Assembly (NCBI GenBank): GCA_946481605.1
Contig: CAMLPA010000232.1
Coordinates: forward strand, 1 to 5,797
Direction of reading: 5' to 3'
Source: an uncultured Flavihumibacter sp.
GTDB lineage: Bacteria > Bacteroidota > Bacteroidia > Chitinophagales > Chitinophagaceae
Length of the DNA: 5,797 nucleotides
A model generated the notes under the pieces. The model saw only the letters and a list, made by a program, of their open reading frames with translations, was not told where the DNA came from and searched no databases. The position numbers and the translations under genes were made by a program. Of this stretch, positions 1 through 5,797 are shown piece by piece. Positions within the stretch are counted from its first letter, which is position 1. The number at the start of each line of letters is the position of its first letter.

Positions 1-824
1 GGCATTTCTTTTTCAATCAATGTGAGTGGTATTTCAACCGGTTCTTCCATTTTGGGCGGAATCACTACGATGCCGCCTTTTCCTTTCAGTTGGTTGCCAG
101 ACGGCGCAACGGGTAGAACGGAAACCACTTCTTTTTCAGTTTCAACTTCGGTTTCATCCTGTTCCTGCGCAACGGGTGATGCAACAGCAGCAGGCACCAG
201 TTTCTTTTCGGGCCAGGCGAAACGGGGATTGAAGCGCCAAACCACATAACAGAATGCCGCCAGCAGAATCACTGCCGCAGTACCGGTTTTCCCGATGAGT
301 GCGTTCAGCCAGTTGCACACCATATCACCCACAGCGCCACCCCAGGGAAACGTGAAGGATTGACCGATGAATGCCGCCAGCACACTCAATACCAGTAGGC
401 CGGTGATCACATACCTGATGTTCCGCTTCAGCGAAAATACCTGGCGTTCAAACAGCAGGTTTACCCCCAGCATAAAAAAGAAGGTACAGAAAAGGTAAGA
501 GGCGATGCCAAAACCTTTGTAAAAGAAAATATGGGAAATGTAAGCGCCCAGTGCGCCCAACAGGTTCGCGATCTTCAGGTCGTTGGGCATCAGGATGCCG
601 GCGCCTTCACGGAAAACCTGGTCCTGGTCCACTTCCCAGGTAAACAGGTAAGATGAAAAGGCGAAGAACAGGAAAAATGCGACAAGCAAACAGAACGCGC
701 CCAATATTTTCCGGGTGCGCTCGTCTTTCGCAACTTCTTTCATTTTTACCTCGGGTTCCTTCTCGGGGGTAAGCTGATCGGGATCGGGCGCCTTGTATTT
801 CGATTTCCTCACTTTACTGGCCAT
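1..824 (-). CDS. ftsK: DNA translocase FtsK, N-terminal membrane domain (partial, runs off left edge)
   Basis: Seen: an open minus-strand frame of 274 codons with no stop, beginning at ATG 822-824 and leaving the window at base 1. A charged cytoplasmic start (about residues 1-38, rich in K, E and P) is followed by hydrophobic segments at about 40-61, 86-102, 105-125, 138-154 and 183-196, then a Pro/Glu-rich linker from about 205 on (runs such as EVETEKEVV and VVIPPKMEEP). The segments NLLGALGAY, YKGFGIASYLF and FPWGGAVGD resemble the membrane domain of Bacteroidota FtsK. Known of the family: FtsK anchors at the division septum, pumps DNA with a C-terminal RecA-like ATPase and helps resolve chromosome dimers at dif. 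The motor and gamma domains are outside the window, so the motor cannot be confirmed here. No other ATG lies upstream that would fit better. A TATCTTTG element lies 5 nt before the start. The gene is divergent from the sensor kinase. Alternative: another membrane protein with a similar domain, which I think unlikely. Confidence 0.87.
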   Translation of the reverse strand, partial: MASKVRKSKYKAPDPDQLTPEKEPEVKMKEVAKDERTRKILGAFCLLVAFFLFFAFSSYLFTWEVDQDQVFREGAGILMPNDLKIANLLGALGAYISHIFFYKGFGIASYLFCTFFFMLGVNLLFERQVFSLKRNIRYVITGLLVLSVLAAFIGQSFTFPWGGAVGDMVCNWLNALIGKTGTAAVILLAAFCYVVWRFNPRFAWPEKKLVPAAVASPVAQEQDETEVETEKEVVSVLPVAPSGNQLKGKGGIVVIPPKMEEPVEIPLTLIEKEM

Positions 825-829
825 AGCAA

Positions 830-837
830 CAAAGATA
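830..837 (-). promoter_or_regulatory. Possible -7 promoter element for ftsK
   Basis: On the minus strand these bases read TATCTTTG, a full match to the Bacteroidota -7 consensus TAnnTTTG. The element ends 5 nt before the ftsK ATG, so transcription would begin at or next to the start codon. No TTG is found 19-21 nt upstream, so the -33 half is missing and the call is tentative. Confidence 0.35.
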
Positions 838-881
838 AAAGAAGGTTTGAACAGCCGTACATACCGGTCGCCAAAACTTTC

Positions 882-913
882 TTTTCACATATTATAAGTT
901 AATAGTATTTTTC
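882..913 (+). promoter_or_regulatory. Possible weak promoter for the sensor histidine kinase
   Basis: TATTTTTC at 906-913 matches the Bacteroidota -7 consensus TAnnTTTG at all but the last base. TTTC at 883-886 lies 19 nt upstream, where TTTG is expected. The element is 36 nt before the kinase ATG. The surrounding sequence is AT-rich, so a chance match is quite possible. Confidence 0.25.
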
Positions 914-949
914 CGCATCATTTGAGCCACCTTATTCCCGCGCTTACCC

Positions 950-2908
950 ATGGAGTATTTGATTCGCATTTTTTCTTATTGTTCTTTAAGGGTTCCACTG
1001 ACCGGTTTCTTGTTCCCGGCAGCATTCATTCTTTTTATGCAACAAGGCCGGGCTCAAGCTATCGAAAAAACAGATACCATTTCTGTTCAGAACATCCGGA
1101 CCGCTTCTTACATAGAAGACTATACTACATTTTATACGCATCCCCGGCAGGAAGAACCGATCCCTTCTATTCAGAATATCCCATTCGTGCCCAGGAAAAA
1201 CTTTTTGAAGAATACTGTTCTTCCACCCAAATATGTTGACCGCGACGTGTACCTGAAATTCACGCTCCGCAACCATGCCGATACCAGCGAACGGGTGTAT
1301 TTCTTTCCAAGTCTCTATTACAAAAAGATCGAAGTGTTGCAGGCCGGTTCCAACGGGAACCTGATTCCTATACCGGATACCGCTTCCCGCCGTGCACCTG
1401 ATTCTCACCGCGAAGGATTCAGGCGCATTACCATTCCCGCCGATACCGCCATCACTTATGTGGTCAGGTTACAGGCCGTGCGTACTTCCATCAATACCCT
1501 CGATCCCAAACTCGTGGCCAGCCACTACGTACCCGTACTCATCACGCTTTCCAGGCAACAGGGGGGCGACCTCAACATGTTCGGTTACCTGTTTTCCGGG
1601 CTGCTGCTTTTAATGGTGCTGTACTCCCTTACAAATTACGTGCAAACTTTTAATCCTGAGTTCCTTTCGTACGCGATCTACACGTTTTGTATGGGATTGC
1701 TCATGTTCCTCAAAACCTATTTCTATAATTTCTCTCATCCGTTCAATTATTTCTTTGAAGGCTACCTCGATTTTATCATTCAGGGCTGTGGTATCTTGTT
1801 TTACCTGATGTTTCTGAACCAGTTTCTGCAATCGAAGGAGAAGTATCCTTTGATGTACCGTGTGCTTACTACCGCGCAGGCCGTGATCCTGGTGTCGCTG
1901 TTCCTTTTCTCTTATGCCCATTTCAGGATGGATAATTATGAAATGGAATTCAATATCGAGAACGGGATCAAATATATCCTGCTTGGCGTGGGTGTTTTCT
2001 TTATTCTTTACGGCTTGCGGGTGAAAGATAAACTGATGCGTTACCTGGTTTGGGGGAACATCGCGCTGATTGTATTCGCCGCTTTCTCCTTACTGATGAT
2101 CATTTTCAGAATCAATTTCAAGGGCGTGCCGAAGGTATTCAACCAATCGCTGTTTTATTATGAACTCGGACTGGTGATAGAACTGATCTGCTTCCTGGCG
2201 GGATTGAGTTATAAGAACAGGAAAGAACTCATCCAGCGTACCCGGGAACGGGAAAAACTGCGGCTGGAAAATGAACGGAAGGAACTTGAAAAACAGATGG
2301 CGGTTTACGTGGCGCAACAGGAAGAAAGGAACCGGATTTCCACCGATATGCACGATGAACTGGGTAGTGGTATGACGGCCATCCGTTTGCTGAGCGAACT
2401 GGCCAAAAACAAGTTGCGGGAGAACCCATTGCCCGAGGTGGAAAAGATTTCAGCTTCAGCCAATGACCTGTTGAACAAGATGAATGCCATCATCTGGAGT
2501 ATGAACAGTTCGAACGATACGCTCGAAAACCTGGTGGCGTACATCAGAAGTTATTCGCTGGAATATTTTGAAGGCTCCGAAATAGATTGCCATATCTCCA
2601 CGCCCGTTAGTTTGCCGCAACAGGAAATCAGCGGAGAGAAAAGAAGGAATATTTTCCTTTGCGTGAAAGAATCGCTGCACAATATCATCAAACATGCGCA
2701 GTGCTCGAAGGTGGATATGCAGATCAGCATCAATTCAAACATTCTCATCGTCCAGATTTACGACAATGGCGTTGGGATAGATATGGATAAACTCCGCCAG
2801 TTTGGTAACGGACTGGTGAACATGAAACGCCGCATGAACAGCATCTCCGGACAATATGATATTCAACGGAGAGACGGAACTGTAACGCGGTTGACGCTGC
2901 CTTTATAA
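950..2908 (+). CDS. Sensor histidine kinase with 7TM-DISM-like receptor and HisKA_3/HATPase transmitter
   Basis: This is a 652-residue membrane sensor kinase. Seen, in order: a signal peptide (hydrophobic residues about 16-30, likely cleavage after GRAQA near 37); a periplasmic domain at about 40-205 whose segment VYLKFTLRN (100-108) resembles the 7TMR-DISMED2 fold; seven hydrophobic helices at about 211-230, 239-257, 272-292, 303-323, 340-356, 364-386 and 400-420; a charged coiled-coil linker at 421-458; the phospho-acceptor motif RISTDMHDELG with His468; and an ATPase domain with N-box ESLHNIIKHA (Asn578), G1 box DNGVGID (605-611) and G2 box GNGLVNM (619-625). The protein ends just after the last ATPase strand, with no receiver domain fused. 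Known: HisKA_3 kinases usually phosphorylate NarL/LuxR-type response regulators, and 7TM-DISM receptors are thought to bind small molecules, often carbohydrates. The ligand here is unknown. The start is firm, since an in-frame TGA lies at 923-925 and ATG 950 precedes a good signal peptide. No regulator gene is adjacent: ftsK is divergent and the DUF423 gene convergent, so its partner must be elsewhere. Confidence 0.93.
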   Translation: MEYLIRIFSYCSLRVPLTGFLFPAAFILFMQQGRAQAIEKTDTISVQNIRTASYIEDYTTFYTHPRQEEPIPSIQNIPFVPRKNFLKNTVLPPKYVDRDVYLKFTLRNHADTSERVYFFPSLYYKKIEVLQAGSNGNLIPIPDTASRRAPDSHREGFRRITIPADTAITYVVRLQAVRTSINTLDPKLVASHYVPVLITLSRQQGGDLNMFGYLFSGLLLLMVLYSLTNYVQTFNPEFLSYAIYTFCMGLLMFLKTYFYNFSHPFNYFFEGYLDFIIQGCGILFYLMFLNQFLQSKEKYPLMYRVLTTAQAVILVSLFLFSYAHFRMDNYEMEFNIENGIKYILLGVGVFFILYGLRVKDKLMRYLVWGNIALIVFAAFSLLMIIFRINFKGVPKVFNQSLFYYELGLVIELICFLAGLSYKNRKELIQRTREREKLRLENERKELEKQMAVYVAQQEERNRISTDMHDELGSGMTAIRLLSELAKNKLRENPLPEVEKISASANDLLNKMNAIIWSMNSSNDTLENLVAYIRSYSLEYFEGSEIDCHISTPVSLPQQEISGEKRRNIFLCVKESLHNIIKHAQCSKVDMQISINSNILIVQIYDNGVGIDMDKLRQFGNGLVNMKRRMNSISGQYDIQRRDGTVTRLTLPL

Positions 2909-2915
2909 TTTAGAA

Positions 2916-3299
2916 TTACTTCCTCAGTCCCATCGCCAGCAACACCCATCCTGCGATGAAAAATAGTCCACCGATAGGGGTGATGATGCCGATGCGTTTC
3001 AATCCTACCGATTGGGTATCGTGCAGGAACGTGAGCACATACAATGATCCTGAGAAAAGAAGAATGCCTGCGATGAACGCATAGCCTGCCCACACAATGT
3101 TATTGGTCGGGAATTCTTTATAGAGAATGGCGGCCAGGAAGATGGCGAACGTGTGGTAGAACTGGTACTGAACGCCGGTTTGAAACGTGCTTACTGTTTC
3201 AGCCGGAACAATTTTTTTCAATCCATGTGCGCCGAAGGCGCCTAGGGCTACGGAAAGGGCTCCCAGCAAAGATGCCAGGGTGAGAAAGGTTTTATGCAT
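2916..3299 (-). CDS. DUF423 family small inner-membrane protein
   Basis: A 127-residue protein of the usual DUF423 (YgdD-like) length. Seen: four hydrophobic segments at about 4-24, 48-60, 68-92 and 101-123, and family-typical motifs GAFGAHGLKK (21-29), FQTGVQYQFYH (39-49), LFSGSLYVL (81-89) and ITPIGGLFFIAGW (106-118). The molecular function of the family is not known, so none is proposed; it should sit in the cytoplasmic membrane. Its ATG lies inside the last codons of aroK: the eight bases ATGCATAA carry both this start and the aroK stop, so the two genes are probably co-transcribed and translationally coupled. The 3' end lies 7 bp from the stop of the convergent sensor kinase, and no hairpin-plus-T-run terminator is visible between them. 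Confidence is high for the family and low for any role. Confidence 0.92.
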   Translation of the reverse strand: MHKTFLTLASLLGALSVALGAFGAHGLKKIVPAETVSTFQTGVQYQFYHTFAIFLAAILYKEFPTNNIVWAGYAFIAGILLFSGSLYVLTFLHDTQSVGLKRIGIITPIGGLFFIAGWVLLAMGLRK

Positions 3300-3807
3300 G
3301 GTCTGCGGTTTCCAGGAATAATTCTAAACTGATGGCTTCTTCGTTGATCACGAGATCGGCCTTTTCATAATACATTTTTCGTTCACCGAGTTTGCGCTGG
3401 ATATAGTGCCTGAGGTCATCGTCACTGATCTCCTGGAGCAGCGGGCGTTTGTTTTTCTCACGCAGCAGCCGTTGCCAGAGGATATCGATGGGCGGGTTGA
3501 TCCAGACCACCTTTCCATGTTTTTTCATGTACTCGATGTTGTTGAAAAAGCAGGGCGTTCCGCCGCCGCAGGAAACAACAAAACCTTCTGTTGAGTCGGC
3601 ACGTTCAGTAATATCGTACAGGGTGTTCTTTTCCACGATCCTGAAATATTCTTCTCCTTCTTCTGCAAAAATGCTTTCGATGGAGCGACCTTCTTTTTCA
3701 ACGATTACTTCGTCGAGGTCATAAAAAGGAACATTCAGGTATTCCGCCAGCTTCGCCCCCCAATATGATTTGCCTGATCCCATAAAGCCTACCAGGAAAG
3801 TTTTCAT
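3292..3807 (-). CDS. aroK: Shikimate kinase
   Basis: Catalyses ATP-dependent phosphorylation of shikimate to shikimate-3-phosphate, the fifth step of the chorismate pathway, in the cytoplasm. Seen, numbering from MKTF: P-loop GFMGSGKS (7-14); DLD at 30-32, the shikimate-binding aspartate motif; FRIVE with Arg56 and Glu59; GGG at 81-83, which binds shikimate; and the LID-region RPLL with Arg121. At 171 residues it is the normal single-domain length, and all key residues are present. Start: the frame stays open to an ATG at 3942, but the 45 extra residues precede the first beta strand and resemble no kinase segment. ATG 3805-3807 places the P-loop at the usual distance; ATG 3817-3819 (adding MEPR) is a close second choice. 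No strong promoter is seen upstream: TAACTTTA (3832-3839) and TACCTTTA (3870-3877) on the minus strand each match TAnnTTTG at 7 of 8 bases but lack a -33 TTG. The gene overlaps the DUF423 gene by 8 nt and may also be read through from gcdH, 150 bp upstream. Confidence 0.95.
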   Translation of the reverse strand: MKTFLVGFMGSGKSYWGAKLAEYLNVPFYDLDEVIVEKEGRSIESIFAEEGEEYFRIVEKNTLYDITERADSTEGFVVSCGGGTPCFFNNIEYMKKHGKVVWINPPIDILWQRLLREKNKRPLLQEISDDDLRHYIQRKLGERKMYYEKADLVINEEAISLELFLETADHA

Positions 3808-3957
3808 CCGTGGTTCCATAACATCATCTTTTAAAGTTAGACCATTAATTTCCTTGGAGAGTTGCAGGATAAAGGTAGATAATTTTGGTTTTAACGTACC
3901 GGTTTTACAAAGGAGGTTGATAAGTGGTGGAATTATGTGCATGAACCGTATGAATCT
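3808..3957. other. Intergenic region between gcdH and aroK
   Basis: These 150 bp hold the possible aroK leader. In aroK frame they are open back to 3942, but the encoded residues look unlike shikimate kinase. I see no convincing terminator for gcdH (no GC-rich stem followed by a T-run), no tRNA and no recognisable riboswitch. Two 7-of-8 matches to the Bacteroidota -7 element are described with aroK. Confidence 0.5.
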
Positions 3958-5136
3958 TCACTTGAAAGCATTGATGCCTGTGATGTCCATACCCGTTATG
4001 AGCAGGTGGATATCGTGGGTGCCTTCATAAGTGATCACACTTTCCAGGTTCATGATATGGCGCATTACAGCATATTCCCCTGTAATGCCCATGCCGCCTA
4101 AGATTTGTCGTGCCTCACGGGCGATGTTAGCAGCAATTTCACAGGCGTTCCTTTTGGCCATGGACACCTGTTGCGGTGTAGCGGAACCTTTGTCCATAAG
4201 GACACCGAGCCGCCAGTTCATCAACTGCGCCTTTGTGATCTCCGTAAGCATTTCAGCCAGCTTCTTTTGTTGAAGCTGAAAGCTGGCAATGGGCTTTCCG
4301 AATTGAACACGTTCAAGGCTGTATTGTAATGCCGTGTGATAACAATCCATTGCGGCGCCCACGGCTCCCCAGGCGATACCATAACGTGCTTTCGTAAGAC
4401 AGCCCAATGGTCCTTTCAACCCTTTAACCCCTGGCAACAGATTCTCTTTGGGCACGTGTACATTGTCAAATACCAGTTCACCGGTTGCGCTGGCGCGAAG
4501 GCTCCATTTACCGGTGGTATGTGGGGTGGTGAAGCCGGGCATGCCACGTTCCAGGATCAATCCACGGATTTCACCGGTATCATCTTTCGCCCAAACAACA
4601 GCCACTTGTGCAAAAGGCGCGTTGCTGATCCACATTTTGGAACCGTTCAGGATATAATGATCTCCTTGATCTGAAAAATGCGAAAGCATACCACCCGGAT
4701 CACTGCCATGGTCGGGTTCTGTTAAGCCAAAACAGCCCAGCCATTCGCCGGAAGCAAGTTTCGGGAGGTATTTTTTCTTTTGTTCTTCCGAACCATACGC
4801 GAAAATGGGGTACATCACCAGCGAGCCCTGAACCGAAGCGGTGGAACGAACGCCGCTGTCGCCTCTTTCCAGTTCCTGCATCATCAGTCCGTAGCTGATA
4901 TGGTCCAGTCCGCCACCGCCATACACTTCCGGTATCGTGGGGCCGAAGCAGCCCAACGCGCCCAGTTGCGGTACAATAAATTGAGGGAATTCTGCCCTTT
5001 GCGCGTATGCTTCAATAATGGGCGATATCTCTTTCTTTACATAATTACGAACCGTTTCACGGATCAGTTTTTGTTCTTCCGTAAAAAGTTCATCCAACGC
5101 GAAATAATCGGGGGAGCGGAATTGATCGATAGGCAT
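3958..5136 (-). CDS. gcdH: Glutaryl-CoA dehydrogenase-type acyl-CoA dehydrogenase
   Basis: A 392-residue soluble FAD enzyme. Known: glutaryl-CoA dehydrogenase oxidises and decarboxylates glutaryl-CoA to crotonyl-CoA in lysine and tryptophan breakdown, passing electrons to ETF. Seen, numbering from MPIDQF: an alpha-helical N-terminal domain; ELERGDSGVRS at 88-98; flavin-binding CFGLTEPDHGSDPGGM at 135-150; WISNAP at 169-174; ARYGIAWGAVGAA at 250-262; QILGGMGITGEY at 344-355; and TYEGTHDIH at 369-377 with catalytic Glu371. Arg97 in SGVRS and Tyr370-Glu371 correspond, from memory of human GCDH, to glutaryl-binding Arg94 and Tyr369-Glu370; with Glu90 they favour the decarboxylating glutaryl-CoA enzyme over a general acyl-CoA dehydrogenase. 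The ending ITGINAF also resembles the family. Start: an extension to TTG 5242-5244 is open but its 36 residues have no family resemblance, whereas ATG 5134-5136 has a promoter match directly before it. Divergent from kynU, which suggests a shared tryptophan role. A different short-chain substrate cannot be excluded. Confidence 0.92.
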   Translation of the reverse strand: MPIDQFRSPDYFALDELFTEEQKLIRETVRNYVKKEISPIIEAYAQRAEFPQFIVPQLGALGCFGPTIPEVYGGGGLDHISYGLMMQELERGDSGVRSTASVQGSLVMYPIFAYGSEEQKKKYLPKLASGEWLGCFGLTEPDHGSDPGGMLSHFSDQGDHYILNGSKMWISNAPFAQVAVVWAKDDTGEIRGLILERGMPGFTTPHTTGKWSLRASATGELVFDNVHVPKENLLPGVKGLKGPLGCLTKARYGIAWGAVGAAMDCYHTALQYSLERVQFGKPIASFQLQQKKLAEMLTEITKAQLMNWRLGVLMDKGSATPQQVSMAKRNACEIAANIAREARQILGGMGITGEYAVMRHIMNLESVITYEGTHDIHLLITGMDITGINAFK

Positions 5137-5142
5137 AGCAGG

Positions 5143-5173
5143 CAAATTTTCATCCGTTCTCAATGTAAGCAAA
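5143..5173 (-). promoter_or_regulatory. Probable Bacteroidota-type promoter of gcdH
   Basis: On the minus strand TTTG (5173-5170) is followed after exactly 19 nt by AAAATTTG (5150-5143), which matches the -7 consensus TAnnTTTG at 7 of 8 bases. Spacing of 19-21 nt is usual for the Bacteroidota primary sigma factor. The element ends 6 nt before the gcdH ATG, implying a very short or absent leader and supporting ATG 5134-5136 over the upstream TTG. Confidence 0.55.
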
Positions 5174-5233
5174 TTAGCGATGGCGGGCAATATTTGTTTG
5201 AATGAAAGCCGGAAATAAGGGTTCGTACATTTC

Positions 5234-5265
5234 TTGCCTAGCAATTAAGTGATATAAGTAAATTG
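5234..5265 (+). promoter_or_regulatory. Possible weak promoter of kynU
   Basis: TTG at 5234-5236 lies 21 nt upstream of GTAAATTG (5258-5265), a poor match to TAnnTTTG unless one base is deleted (TAAATTG). It ends 5 nt before the kynU ATG, the same geometry as at gcdH and ftsK, which is the main reason for listing it. Confidence 0.25.
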
Positions 5266-5270
5266 CCTGC

Positions 5271-5797
5271 ATGAAAACACCATTTGCCCCTACGCGGGAA
5301 TGTGCCGCTCAACTGGATGTGGCAGATCAGCTCGCTGCATTCAAAAAGGAATTTCTTTTCCCGCAGCACAATGGCGCCGATGCCATTTATTTTTGCGGAA
5401 ATTCACTTGGATTACAGTCCAGGAACGTGTCTGCAGCGATTCAGCAGGAACTGAACGATTGGCAGCAACTCGCCGTGGAAGGTTATTTCCACGCAAAAAA
5501 TCCATGGTTGTTTTACCATGAACAATTTTCGGAGACGCTCTCCGGTATGATGGGATGCGGGAAGGATGAGGTCACCGTTATGAATACGCTTACGGTAAAC
5601 CTCCACCTGATGCTGCAAAGTTTTTACCGCCCCTCTGGTAAACGAAATAAGATCATCATGGAGGCCGGCGCTTTCCCCTCCGATCAATACGCGCTGGAAA
5701 CCGTGGCGCGGCTGCACCACCTCGATCCTGATACCACGATCGTGGAAATACACCCGCGTTCAGGAGAGAAGCTACTGCGTACGGAAGATATTATTGC
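5271..5797 (+). CDS. kynU: Kynureninase, N-terminal part (runs off right edge)
   Basis: Pyridoxal-phosphate enzyme that cleaves kynurenine or 3-hydroxykynurenine to anthranilate or 3-hydroxyanthranilate plus alanine, in the cytoplasm; it serves tryptophan catabolism or NAD synthesis through quinolinate. Seen: 175 complete codons with IYFCGNSLGLQ (39-49), a family signature; AVEGYFHAKNPWLFYH (68-83); VTVMNTLTVNLHLM (101-114), whose Leu-Thr pair contacts the cofactor phosphate in characterised enzymes; and AFPSDQYALE (134-143), with Phe136 and Asp139 as expected cofactor contacts. The catalytic lysine (near residue 230-280 in the family) is beyond the window, so activity cannot be confirmed. 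Family length is about 420 residues, so roughly 40 percent is present. Start: an in-frame TAA at 5259-5261 leaves ATG 5271 as the first usable start. It diverges from gcdH across 134 bp. Confidence 0.95.
   Translation, partial: MKTPFAPTRECAAQLDVADQLAAFKKEFLFPQHNGADAIYFCGNSLGLQSRNVSAAIQQELNDWQQLAVEGYFHAKNPWLFYHEQFSETLSGMMGCGKDEVTVMNTLTVNLHLMLQSFYRPSGKRNKIIMEAGAFPSDQYALETVARLHHLDPDTTIVEIHPRSGEKLLRTEDII

Larger units (their letters stand above)
5138..5270. repeat. Inverted repeat flanking the gcdH/kynU divergent region
   Basis: The left arm GCAGGCAAATTT (5138-5149) and right arm AAATTGCCTGC (5260-5270) are reverse complements apart from one missing A/T. The arms sit directly before the two start codons, with 1 nt between arm and ATG for gcdH and none for kynU, so both transcripts carry the same sequence just before the AUG. 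The arms are separated by 110 bp, too far apart for a simple operator dimer. They may be regulator half-sites, parallel promoter elements, or chance. Confidence 0.5.

Noticed and set aside
22..249. Plus-strand open frames of 68-75 codons opposite ftsK
   Set aside because: They are antisense to the acidic linker of ftsK; the Ser/Thr-rich composition is what the reverse strand of Glu/Lys/Pro codons produces.
922..1239. 105-codon plus-strand open frame overlapping the start of the sensor kinase
   Set aside because: It lies in a different frame inside the kinase coding region, with low-complexity His/Tyr/Ser-rich sequence and no recognisable domain.
1610..1921. Minus-strand open frame opposite the kinase membrane region
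   Set aside because: The plus frame shows a coherent seven-helix region, while this one has no recognisable motif.
2906..2918. Perfect AT-only palindrome TAATT-TAG-AATTA covering both convergent stop codons
   Set aside because: The 5-bp stem has only A-T pairs and a 3-nt loop, too weak for a terminator, and two facing TAA codons make part of the symmetry automatic.
4780..5205. 141-codon plus-strand open frame opposite gcdH
   Set aside because: It is antisense to a gene with strong family motifs and shows no domain of its own.
5137..5244. N-terminal extension of gcdH to a TTG start
   Set aside because: The 36 added residues show no family resemblance, contain no ATG, and would include the probable gcdH promoter.
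1..5797. Search for CRISPR repeats, tRNA genes, insertion sequences, phage or defence genes
   Set aside because: No regularly spaced repeats, cloverleaf-like segments, transposase motifs or defence-associated domains were seen; all long open frames with motifs are housekeeping or metabolic genes.

Overview
The window looks like an ordinary chromosomal segment from a member of the Bacteroidota, most likely near the Chitinophagaceae. The evidence is the style of the proteins (an FtsK with a Bacteroidota-type membrane domain, a 7TM-DISM sensor kinase, a KynU with the YFxGNSLGLQ signature), promoter-like TAnnTTTG elements near several start codons, and the absence of clear Shine-Dalgarno sequences. 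This placement is inferred from sequence character, not from a database search. Five genes are clearly supported on family motifs and a sixth (ftsK) rests on a partial N-terminal domain. No tRNA, rRNA, CRISPR array, insertion sequence or phage gene is visible.

Layout: positions 1-824 (minus) hold the N-terminal 274 residues of a DNA translocase of the FtsK/SpoIIIE type, whose motor domain lies beyond the left edge. A 125-bp divergent spacer separates it from a 652-residue sensor histidine kinase (950-2908, plus) with a signal peptide, periplasmic domain, seven membrane helices and a HisKA_3/HATPase transmitter. No response regulator is present in the window. The kinase converges, with only 7 bp between stop codons, on a minus-strand group: a DUF423 membrane protein (2916-3299), which overlaps shikimate kinase aroK (3292-3807) by 8 nt, and, 150 bp upstream, a glutaryl-CoA dehydrogenase-type acyl-CoA dehydrogenase (3958-5136). 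Divergent from it, and running off the right edge, is the start of kynureninase kynU (5271-5797, plus).

Functionally the right half concerns aromatic amino-acid metabolism: aroK makes shikimate-3-phosphate on the way to chorismate, kynU cleaves kynurenines from tryptophan, and glutaryl-CoA dehydrogenase acts at the lower end of tryptophan and lysine breakdown. The kynU/gcdH pair shares a 134-bp divergent control region in which an almost identical sequence, AAATTTGCCTGC or AAATTGCCTGC, sits immediately before each start codon, making an inverted repeat across the region. On the gcdH side it overlaps a good Bacteroidota-type promoter match (TTTG, 19 nt, AAAATTTG) that would give a nearly leaderless mRNA. 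This is the most notable non-coding signal in the window. I did not see a convincing novel system.
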